From Oscheius sp. JU75 (taxonomy: Eukaryota > Nematoda > Chromadorea > Rhabditida > Rhabditidae), in NCBI GenBank assembly GCA_037178855.1, contig JASJZC010000006.1, forward strand, positions 6,758,001 through 6,822,000: a stretch of 64,000 bases of DNA, read 5' to 3'. The notes beneath the pieces are model-generated. The model was not told the origin of the DNA. It searched no databases and saw only the letters and a list, made by a program, of their open reading frames with translations. A program made the translations under genes and the position numbers. Shown here piece after piece: positions 45,901-57,900 of the stretch; position 1 is the stretch's first letter; the number at the start of each line of letters is the position of its first letter.

Positions 45901-48900
45901 TCACGGAGAAATTCAAATGCGTCCTTCGACGGAGGCGCCGACCGGCTGGCTGACCATCGAGGCCTGATTATGCAAGAGAGGGACAGGTGAAAACTCGACA
46001 GAAAACAAAGCCAGCAGGTGGTAGAGAGGTCAACTCTGTATCACGCGGTCGGGATTAATTTCAAAAAGAAAAGACAACAAGAGGATCAATGACCCAATGT
46101 CCACAAAGCGTCGGTGACAATCCATTAACCTTGAGCTGTCACTTTTGGGAAAGGAGAGAGCGGCTAGCTGGATAGATGAAAATCAAACCGTTGGTCTATC
46201 TTTGAATTTTGAGGAAAAAGGGAGGCGAGAATCCGGAAACCGGGTCCTGTTTGTGCAGATGAGGAGTCAGTTAAAGCAGATTAACAAAGGAAGGTTTGCC
46301 GGAGGTGGATCGAAAGACGGAAAGACGGAAAATGATCGGGTCTCTTCAGGAAATGTTGACTCTTTGAGTCACTCTCGCCTTTTCAGATAACAAAATAGAA
46401 ATCGAGACCGAAAGAGGGGGAAGGGGGTCGAGGATGTGGAGGAGAAAAGACACAAAGGGAAAGCAAGGGCGATAACGAGGAAGAGAAGACTCCGAAAGGC
46501 AGAAATGGGGTCGGCAAGAGTTGAGGAGAGAGTGATCAAATGACAGCCCCTGGAGGCCACACTAAATTAAACAATTTGTGCCGGAAATAGGTTGCAGACC
46601 AGATGAAAATAAGGTTTGGGGATTTCTTTGTTGATCAAAACTGAATATTATCGGCAGGTGATTGACAGTGGAGACTCTACTGGTAAGATCGCAGTCAGAG
46701 CATTTAAACATTCGAAATAATACGGGTGGTTAAGAATATCGCAAAAACAACTACTAACGAATAGAAAACGGCAATGGATTCTGTTTTCAACGAAAAAGGC
46801 CCCAAATCAACAGGGTCAACCGGAAAACTCGTGTTGTCCTTTTGTCAGAACCAGCCAGTTCTTCAAGAAGAAATAGCCAATTCTCTTCTTTCCTTATAAG
46901 AGGTTCCCACGAAAAGACTGAGAGTTCGATCAATGGCAACTTGCCAAAGTGGCCACTGTATAATCCGTTTACGAGGGTCGTTAGATCGAGGAGGGGACCA
47001 CATGTGGCCAAGAAGACAAATATCTTTGAGTGGAAATGAAGGAATGTGATTGGATTGATTTGACTTGTCTTGCGTTGCGTGGCCGGGGGAGAGGGACCAC
47101 TCATTAGCAATGCGCGACAGGACAGTCGATCGATTGGGGGGAGCGGGAGAGAGTGGACAGCAGGTAATGACAGCCCTCGTGTCATATTTTGAGGTCAAGT
47201 CACCGGAAAAGAAACTGACTTTTCCATCCAGCGATTACGCTCCTGGGTCGTACGACACGCATAATAGGTATTGGCCACTCGGAAACAATTTGGCACGTCG
47301 TGCATCGAGGGATGGACCGCCTGGATACGGGACGAACCGTCGCCTGAAAATGTCAAGTTAGAGCAGAGGCAGGATGAGGCTGGATCATGGTAGGATAGGT
47401 TACCAAACCTCGAAATTGTAAATCCGATAGGTATTTCCAACCCCTGTATTGAACACAAAAAAAAATACTCAAAGATTGCATAAAAACGGCAGCCTGCTGA
47501 TTCAAAAACTAGCATTTTGCACTCATACAAGTGGCCGCGCCCACCTCCTATTGTTTGCCCTACTTTTGATCTCTGAAGCTCTAACCAATTATTCATTTTC
47601 TAGACTTTGTTCAATGACATGAGATCATCATCTAAAAAAACGCAAAACTAACCGAGATCAATCATGTGGGTGACAGCTCCAAAGTTTAGAAGACTTTCAT
47701 GTGACCGAGAGGATCGGAGAGACTGAGGGTCTCTTGGCGTGGAAAGTGCTCTGGATCCATAGGTCAAACTCAGAAGATTCTCCTGAGATCTTTGGGCGTC
47801 GACTCGATTGAGCATCCTGAAAGAATTGAATGTGTTGGAATAAAAACGTAGCAGACGCCACTCCCAGACGAAAGAGTCAGACACAAACTAACCCATACTC
47901 ATCCTCATCATTCACAGTATAGGAGCCACAGAGTATCCTCATTTTGAACATTTCACATTGAATGAGACTCGTCCGCTGGCAAAAAGCAGCTGAGGGCAGA
48001 GCAGGGAGCAAGCCAGTGTAAATTCACTTATGAGAGAAGGCGGCTATCGGGCAACAAATTGTGAATTTGAGTGTAGGGGCAACACTACAATTCGATTTGG
48101 GAGGAATGTCCTAGAAGGTGGACAGAGTCCCACTGAGACCGAATAATAGTTCCAAGTCGTATATCCTCGTTCACTAGTTTTGGGATCAGAGGGCTGTTTG
48201 AATTGCGAGAGATCGCCAGGGATCTCTCAGAGACAGGAAAAGAGGAAAGCAGATGTCCGCACTTTGACCGACAGGGAGGAATTGGTTTTTTATGAGACCG
48301 AACATGTTACCACTTATTTTGACAAGTTAGTCTCTGATCCCAGCTAAAGAGCAACTCATCAAGGCGAAGGATACTTCGCTTCTTCTCCCTACAGCTGTCG
48401 CTACTGTTTCCTGTTAACCACAAAACAGAGGTCGACAGCTGTCGCACCTTCAACTAACTTACCGCTTCGACTTGTAGACGACTCGTCCACGGACGAGGCG
48501 CGGATTGCGCTGTTCAGGCATCCTACTCTATCATCCTGGAGATTGGAACGAATTGTAAGCGAAAAGAAGACGGCGGTGGGGGGGAAGCACAATGGAAAGA
48601 GTGAGAGACACAATAATATGATCGAAGAATCATATAGTACTTTTGGAGAAAGAGGCAGGGAGAAAGTAAGTGTGGAACAATTAGGCCCGTGGTCGGCGCG
48701 CAGCGGATAAGGATAGTGGGGATTTAACCATAAACAAGAGACACACAGGCGCGTCGTCTGATTAATAGCCCCCCCGAGCGGTTTGGATGAATTCTCCACG
48801 CCTAATCCTTAAAAAAGGAGACACAGCGATTCTTTGCCACTGAACAAAGAGTGTAACAAGGGGAGATAATGCTTCAGAGAGGCGACAAATGCCACACGGG

Positions 48901-51900
48901 GCATCTGATTTACAAGAGCGGCCGACAAGAAACAGATGTTTTTCGGGCGAGCGGGAAGAAAAGTTTTTTTTTTCGGAGGATGAGCGTTTACGAAAGGTGT
49001 AAATATTCGTACCAGGATTGCCTGCTTTTGCGTTTTCGGTTTCAATTTTACTCGGCTGACGAAATGGAAAATGTAGCGGCTTCTTGTTTTGGAAACTGAA
49101 CCTAAATAAAACACAGACGACAGTTTTCCTTTGCCCAAAAGCTATGTAATTACTGTATGTTGTCCATTCAAACAGTGGGCATTTAGAACTAGATATTGCA
49201 ACTTATAGATTTGTTACTTTAGAACTACTGGGAAAATGTCAAGTTTGGGACATTCGAGACCGATCTAGACTTGTCGATTTTATAAAGCTCATTCTTTTTC
49301 TCATTTTTCTCTCAGAAGACGCTACTTTGCATGGGCTCAAAACTACCATCTTTAAGCAAACTGAAACCAGTTGTGCTAATGCGAACGCTTTTCTGGGCAT
49401 GGAAATTGCTCAAAATACTAAACTTCACGTACCTAGGCGATTTGGAACGTAGTCGAATTCTCGACATGTCCCAGGAAAGCATTCTTGGAAGATGGAATGA
49501 CACTCTCACAGCCCTATGCAGCTGTTTGAGTTTTGATATGGGAAATGGGCCTGGGAAGCGGATCTTGGACCAACAAAAAAGAGGAAACGAAAGGGAACCC
49601 TGTGATTAGTTGCGAGACTGTTGCACAACGCCCGTGTACAAAACAGACAACAACCGGTAGGATCATCTACAGACACACGGGAACCGACACGGTTCAAAAG
49701 TGTAGTAAAAGGAGAAAGGGAGAGAAGTGATACCCCGCTTGAAACTGACACCTCTCTCACACATAAACTTCGGAAAAAGGAGCATACTGGCTCTGTTGCT
49801 GCTGTTTCTCCAACTTGCTCACACTCTTTGTCCTCTTCAGAGGATTGGTGCGGAAGGGCTTCGAGAGGAAGTTGGCCAGACGATTGTTGTGTGGGCTCGA
49901 GTCGTCGTGGTCCTGAAAACGTGACTATCTGAACTGCTCTGATTCTTTTCATTCTTATTGTTCCGAACTGTAACCTCTGAACTTAAATGGCCCAGTTAAT
50001 CGAGCTCACAATAGTGTCGGACAGTTTCAGAAGTCGAGTTAGTTCCAATGTGTGCTTTCGGAATCACTAAGGCTACTTTGGACAAGAGTTTACTGTTTGT
50101 GACCGGCATAGGTCTTCAACTCCACTTTGCAAGATATTTTTCAAGTTCAAAGTATGCGTTTGCAGCACCGGAAACATCAACAAAATTGCAGAGAACCAAA
50201 AAAGACCTTTTTCGGCAGCAAATAAACTTTTTGTACACGGCGTGAGTTTCCAAAGGATTTGTTGTTTCTGTTCTATTATTTCCGTTCTATAGTTTTTCAT
50301 CGTCTCCCCTCTCATGCTTCGCCGAGCTTACGCGAGATCCAGTGTGAGTACAAGATCTAGACAAACAGAATGAGCCCAACGAATCGAAAATCCAGCTACG
50401 AATTACGCGCGTACAGCCTATAGCTTGAGACTTACACCATTGTAGGATCCATTGGCTGAGTTGAGATTATGTGCCGAGCCAGATCTTGTTGTCAGAATCG
50501 AGGATGGAGGGGCTCGAGTAGACGCCGTCCATCCCCGCCTATCCATTGGCTCCGAGGTGTCTTCATGATCTGAAATAGTTTTGTATCCCCTTCAAAGTCT
50601 GCTATCAGTCTTGAACATGTCATTTTATCACAAGCCCTGCTTTCGCTCTGTGTGTGCTGATACGAAGACAGCCAAACAGATCTCTCAAAACATAGCCGCG
50701 AGTCGCTCGTCCCTCGAAATTCCTCTAGTTCTGATCCACCGCTGACGAGATACAAGCCCGGACAAACAGAAGGCAAAGCCGACTGGTCAAGTGATAGACA
50801 GACCGAATCCTATACTATATACTAACGGATTTTAGCCCTGTTCTATATACAGAGAAACCGGGTCCGGGGCGATAGAATCCTCGCCCCGGAGAGACCTGTT
50901 CACAACAGGGTTGACCTTTCCCACGCTTACTCAACACAGCCCCTAAGTAGAATCAGACAGTGACTACCCGAACAAGAAGAGAGAAGGCAGTTTACGTGAG
51001 CGAGCGTTGACAGATAGATCGTTAAAGACTTCCGAATTACGATAATGTGGAGGTTTTGCCTCATATGTATACTGTGACCTAATAAGGAAAAGCGCTATGA
51101 GAAATAGCTCTTGATCGGTCACCAAACTCAAAAATCCTGAACAGATTGGTGCTCAGAAGGCAAGAGTCTATCTTTTTGAAAAACTAATAACTTGCTTGTA
51201 AGCCCAACTGCGGTAGAATCAGAATCTCTCAAAGCACTGAACTCACAATTGGAAGATTGAAGATTTGCAGGGTTCGAGATGATTGAGGTCCGGTCAAAAT
51301 CAAACACTAACCGATGCCAATCTGTTCATATTCTCAGTCTCTTGCAAAAAAGTTCAAGGTGAAGTGCCTCGAGTGGAAGATGACCGATTATGATATCTGT
51401 CCAGGCGACAAGACAATGCCTTACACAAATATCACCCCCCACACATGGACAATGAGTTATGTTGACGGTTAAGGGCCTGTTTGCTCAAGGAACTCTGCCT
51501 GTGGCAAAAGACAAAGAGCCTACATTTTGCAAAAATAAAAAAGACTGACCATCATAATCCACGGGAGGAATATGTTCTTCGGGAATGATATTGAGGGAGT
51601 AGGTGCTGTAGTTGTGCCACGGCTGACTGCCGATGCGGCGCATGACTCTCTACCACCTTTAGGGGCTTTTGGAGGGGGCGTGGCGACAAGAAGAAATCGA
51701 TTCTTGGATCAGAATATGATGAGCTGGACGAAGAAAGAGAAGAGGAGCAGTCGAAGTGGTCAGAGGCAGCAGTCAGCTGTGGTCACTCCTCCCGTGTGCG
51801 CGCTAGTCTGTCCTCTCGACCAGTCGCGTGCTATCTCGACACGGTCTGTAGCTGCGTCTCGGTTCAGCGGGTACAGTCTCTCAACTCTTCAGATAACATC

Positions 51901-54900
51901 TCCGCAATCAGCGACTGTCTCTCTCTCTCTCGACTTTGGCTAATCTCGGCGACAATCTCTGCGCCTCTCAGCTGGACATACTATCGTACAGGAAGCCTCA
52001 TCACTTTGACTTGCATCGCATCAGGAGGAACGAATGGTAATTTGATTTCGAGTAATCTAAAAAGTTATGGGTCGAGAGGGATGGGCCAAAGTGTGATTGA
52101 GAATACAACTCAGCTAGATCTAGTCTTGGCTGAATCAGAGCCTAATATCTTTTCGATCCAGGTGCCACTCGGAAACCATAGCTTACAATTGAAAGTCTCT
52201 TAATTAAATCTCTCCATCCTGTGACAGAATGAGAAGGTTCGTCAAAGCCAAATACCTCCAATGTGTTTGTCCTGTTCTATCTTGCCGAGAGCATACGGGT
52301 AAGAAGCAGGGACTGTTGTGTCTCTTCTCGATAGTTTAACCTATTCTCGTAACCCCTATTCTCATAAACCTCTTCTACTCGTACTACAAATTAGTCAAGG
52401 GCTCATTAGTTGTTGTAGTAAGGGCGTCAATCGTCCGCGTGCCAGTCTAAGAACTCTCTGTCCTTGGCCTCATCCGACTGACTCATTCGAAATCCGTGCC
52501 GCCGGATTTGACCATTTCTCTGTCTAGCTTTTTGACCGGCGAAACAAGAAATCTATTAGCTGTGTTTTTCTTTTTTCCGTCACGGGAACAATTTCCGATG
52601 TTTGGTTTTGATTCTCTGGAGTTCCGAGTCTCCTCAAAAGGTCCAAATGTGGCGTGTATTGATATGGAGGCGATTATCGAAGCGGGCTGAATTGGAACCG
52701 GGTGGCGTCCGAGACAGGGTTGAAACGAAGAAGTTCCAAGATTTCACGCGCAGGTGTCAACAAGCCGCTCAGTTGGGGGTCGAGAATGGGAGAAAGAAAC
52801 GTTCCATTTACAACTGAAATGGTCCTAAGTGCCTAGCTTAAAAAGTCCGAAAACAGTGGGATAATCCATAATCCCAGACCTCCTGTTGCCATCTGTGGAT
52901 TGAAACCAGTCTTTCTGTTGGTCAATGACTCGCAGAGAGACGAGTTGCGAAAGGGTCCAGACGGTCTCTTTGTGCCAAGGGAACCTTTTGAAGGGATGCG
53001 AATATTGTCTCGATGCGAGAGTATGGGTTAGCATTTTCTGGATGTAAAGATGTTACAAGGAGAGCTTGCTGAACTGACAAATAGTACGGGCTCAAACGTG
53101 TTCTACTGTTGAGTTAGTGCATACTAGAATTCACCGAGATGGTAAGGATGAACCGTCATTGCCAAAACAGTACAACCGCAAAGCGCCTATCTTGACATTT
53201 GCTGAGGTCAGTGCGAAGGCTCTACACTAATAGAACCAATGAAGGTCAAGACTAATTGAAACTGTTCAAGAAGACCAGCTCTATACTGTATTCAGGGTGC
53301 GGAAGTATTTTGGAACATTGAAGACGAACATACGGTACCTCATGAGGAGCTACCAAATGGGAAACGAACCTGAGCACGATCCCTGTATGCATTTGCGTAA
53401 AAGAAGTTGTCGCGAAGTTCCCATTTTTGGGGTAGCGGCAAAATGGGGACTGTCACCGTAATCAATAGGCAATACCTTATTTTCTATTCACATTACCGGA
53501 TGAGTTATGGGGGCACACGTAGGCGTGAACGGAGAGAGCGAGAGATTAATCCTCCTATTTTTTTAAGTTACTCCTCTTTATCTTTGTTCTTCTTTGGGAG
53601 TCTTCAACTGGAGCTTTTACAAGTCTTTGGTATGCAGACTCACCTAAAGGTTCTCAGCCAATTTACCCCTAGTCCAGCCCAGTTTTTCTTCCCCTACAAG
53701 AACTACGACACGGCTATGTCGTAAAGCTAATTTCATGAGAATCCTAACGCTTTTATGGCCTTCCTCTCTACCCGTTTTTATTCGGAAAAAAGAGCGTCGA
53801 GGTCAATTCAAAGCATCTCATCACTCTCCAATGAGCTCTTCGAGCTCAAGGAGCGCGTCTCTTCTCATAAATTCTCAAGCGCTCTCCGTGTCTCCCTAAC
53901 AGAAAAAGTAGACTAATTGTTTTGATCCTCGGTTTGTATGGGGTTAGGTGTGAAAGTGACTGGACACACTTTCATAATAGACTCTTCTGTTCGGGTCGTG
54001 TTTGCATTTAGGAACGCCACCTACCCTCCTCTCAACCTACCGTTATTTGACGAGAGTCCCGTGCTTTTGAGCAAAAAAAGTTGGGTATTATTCCCAACAA
54101 CATGATGACAAAGAGAGCAAGTTAAGCCTGTGTTCGACTAAAAAATTACTGTACTTTATGAAATTTAAGATACTTAGAGGGACTATAGATTAAAAACTCC
54201 AGAGCTACAGTGGTTTCCCGTAAACTAAAAACGAGTGAGCAAAGGTGCAAGAATCAAAGAAGACAAGGAAAATCTGGAAGTGCAAAGAGAAGTGGGCCTA
54301 AAAGTGCTTACATTTAGGAAGAAAGGCCTCCCTGGCCGGATCGCGGCCATTCGAGCCCCAGACCCAGATCCAGAGCTCCTCGAACAAGGAATATAGCCAT
54401 AATAAACAGCTCCAGAGCAGATGTGTCAGTGGAACCATGGCGGCATGCTGCGGCGCGACAGTGAGTCAGGTCTCGATCGCCTGCGCCTGTAGTCAACTCC
54501 TCTCTCCTTCTCGCACAATAGGCACCCCGAACTAGACAGAACACGGCGACAAATCAATATGATTCTGGATGCTGTGGAAGTTGAGAACGGTCGAAGGTGG
54601 CTTTGAATAGGGGCGGGATCAAAGGCGTGGTGGACACTCACCGAAAACCGATGCCATTACTCTTCAAGTTCAATTACAGTCTGCCCCATAAGATCACGAA
54701 CGAGATATCTGGGCCGAGAAAAAAAGTAAAATTTCATAACTTGTCAAGGTAAGTGTCAAGGTTTAAATTTGAGTGTTTCCCAACTACTTCGGCAGTCAAG
54801 TATTTCCATAGTTCCTATCAATGAATTCTACACCGAAGACCTTAGAAGGCAAAACATTATGACATTCTCGAGGCTGTTGACCGGACCAAATCGTCCCAAC

Positions 54901-57900
54901 AGAGGTGAACGATCCATAGTGCTGCATACATACCTGATATTATAAAAGACATTATTTTGAGTAGCCTGCTCATGGCTTTGACGTTATCGCCCCGCTCTCT
55001 CTATATATTGGAATATCATTCATCATCCGCGAGTGAGAAATGGAAACAATGGACAGGCAAAGAGAGACCCCGTTCGCTAGCTGATATGATTTTCTGGGCG
55101 ATGTTCCATTGCCGAAAAGAGAAACAAAGCAACAGATTAGGGGCGATAAGCGGGTAACCTTTTGAGAAAGATGCATCTCACATTAGTTGCTACCGTATTT
55201 TGACTGTGTCTAACCGTATCTCCACCAAGTTAGCGCGCCGAGTTGAAACAGTTTGATAATTTTGCAAATCTAGTGACTAATTTTATAAAGCTAGGCTTGC
55301 TCTATACAAACTAACCTCTGACAGAGCCATATCTGGTGGGCTGAATGAAGATGGTCGGCTGTGGCTCTTTAGCCTCCATGATCTTCTGTTGATGGCCTTC
55401 TCTTCTCGGCCTATCAACCACAAAGACGTTAGGCGGCAGAGAAAAGAGAGAGAGAGGCCACAATGGCCACAACAAGACTCAAAATGGGCAAGGTTGCCTC
55501 CTTTGATTGTGGTAAAGCATCCGGTTCAACCAAGGCGAAGAGGTAAAAGAGAGGGGAATGTGACTGATGAAAACCAACAATTAGAGCAGCTCAGAAGGGA
55601 ACCGGACAAAACGAAAATTTGTTTTGTTTACTTTGAGGCCATGACACTGACTGGGCCTGAGGCGGTACGGGAGGGAGAAAAACAGATTGTGGTGGGGGAA
55701 TAAGGACAAAATGAGGAGCCATTGAAGGAGGTTTACGATTGTCTGTGACAGCTGGCGCTTAGGAGGAGGAGGACGAAAGGAATTTCATGAGACAGACAGA
55801 GAGAGAGAGTGAGGAAAACAGACAGATGCCACCCCGAGTATCCTCCGCCCGAAATGGCTGTCGAGGACGGGAACCAGGCAGATGGTTGATTGCAAAGGTC
55901 CCAGATGCGCGGTAAAATTCTTTCGGTTCTCAATTTTTAGGAATTACAGCGGAAAATTGTTACAGTCCTGGAATTTTGATAGACCAAGTGTTATAACTTT
56001 TTTGGCCACACCACACGCACGCTGTAAAATTGAAACGGCTGCTTTGGAGATAATTACAAGTAGCGTAAAGTTTTTCGAAAGGTCATTGCTAAAGACGCTG
56101 TGGTTTGTTAACGACAGTAGCACAAAAACGCGGAAAAAACTGCCCAATGGAAAAGGAAGTGGAGCATTTGAAACCTTGGGTAAAAGAGCCTCGAAGGCGA
56201 TCTCGAAAAGGTCGTTAGGACCACCTGTGGTTACGCAGCTGGCTGCTAGAGGCTAGATGACCGCCACATTTCTTGACAGGCCCGACGAAAGACAAAGACT
56301 CCTGCGCACATTCTCGATACTTTCCGAACTCCCCCATGATCTACGAGTTGGCTTTTTCTCGGAAGAGAACCTTAGTCAGAGCAAATTGGATGAGAGCAAT
56401 GATTCAGTGATGAAGACAAACAGTCGGAAGTGACTCGTCGGACTGGAGCAACTGGGTTATGGCGGTGACTGGACAGACACGGCGGGGACATAAAAGGTAA
56501 GATGAAGAAATCGGGGTGGCATCTTGGAAAGATTGCCGTGCAGTGAGAGAAAAGACATCAAAGTAAAGTACAGGGAAAAGTTTTCGTACAAGTGGAACTA
56601 ACGTGAATTATGCACGCAGGACACTTGACAGTTTACAGTCTACAGTTGAAACGGTAGCCCTTGGAAAGTTTCAGTATAGGCTAGAAACAAACGCAAGAGA
56701 TGCCAGATCGACCAGAGAGCGAAAAAAGTTGATTCACAAGCTGCGAAACGTCTGATTGTGTCTGTAAAAATTGGAACGGGACGACGGGGGAGAGAGAGAG
56801 TCTATTAAAATCAACAGCATGTATCGGAGGAGAAGCAACACAACTGTACGATTCGGCTCGCCTACAAAGGATTTCTGGCAGAGGGAAGGTGAGAGAAAAA
56901 GTCGGCGTGCGAAGTATGTTTGAGTTACGAGGAATGGCAGCAGAACCTAGGAGGAAAGGGCAAACAAACCGCTCCCTTCAGGGCAAGATCTTGGCAAGAA
57001 AAGAGAGAAAATTGAACCGGGCGATAATGGGACACCGAGATAGAGGAATCGCAAAAAGGAAAGTGATCCGAACGTTTTTCAGAGTGAGAGAGCGAACGAG
57101 AGAAATTAATAAAACAACTGGTAGTTGACGAAAGAAGCCGGTTAGATTTGTAATTCAAGGAAGGATTAATGCAATGAAGGAATAAGCAAGGAGGCAGTGG
57201 GATCAACTGGAACCGGAGAACCATTCAGCCATCCATTTTCAAACGTAGGCATGCTCAATTGAGGCATTTGTCAAGCTGCCATTCCTTGAGCATTTTCACC
57301 AAAACTGTCACAACATAGAAGGAACAAGTAAGTCTACCCCTTCACCTAACTTGTCCACTCCCCAGTAAAACGACTGCTACAAACAGTATTCATACCGTTC
57401 GAGTGGCGACTCTGAGCAGCACACTAACTTTTCCGCACTAACACTGGCTCAAAACGCCGATCGCCTATCAGCAAAGCTATTCGCCTTGCACATTTCGGCA
57501 ACTGTCCAAGTTCAAACTGTACTTATTTGGGACAAATCAGTCGCATTCAATGTGTCAATAAATAATGATTAGAAAACTGGGCGTGTTAGCATGCTCACAC
57601 AAGATGGGCAAGGATATCTTGGCTCAGTCGGCTCGAGGATGAGAGAGCAGCTTTACTGCCAGAGCGATCCATTATGCTTTGGCGAGTGCGAAATTGACTG
57701 AACTTGTCTGTTCCAAATGGGCGAAAGAGGAAGACATGATTAAACAGCTGGTTTTTTCGAACATTCCTTCCCGCTGTCTGTCTAAAAGCCAGATGGGGAT
57801 ATAAACAGATTGGATCAGATGGTTACTAGGTCGGAACAAGGTTATGCCAAGATATCAGATGGTCGTCAGAGGCCGCGCACTTGATATGGACTGATGTGAG

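Noticed and set aside
48463-48541. Segment 48541-48463 as an internal gap-2 exon ([15 protein letters not shown] frame)
   Set aside because: That frame starts in phase 0 and ends in phase 1, so it cannot join exon 47816; only the ATG-initiated frame ends in the needed phase 2.
53407-53724. Plus-strand ORF inside a gap-2 intron as a nested gene
   Set aside because: Compositional ORF with no domain, signal peptide or splice structure.
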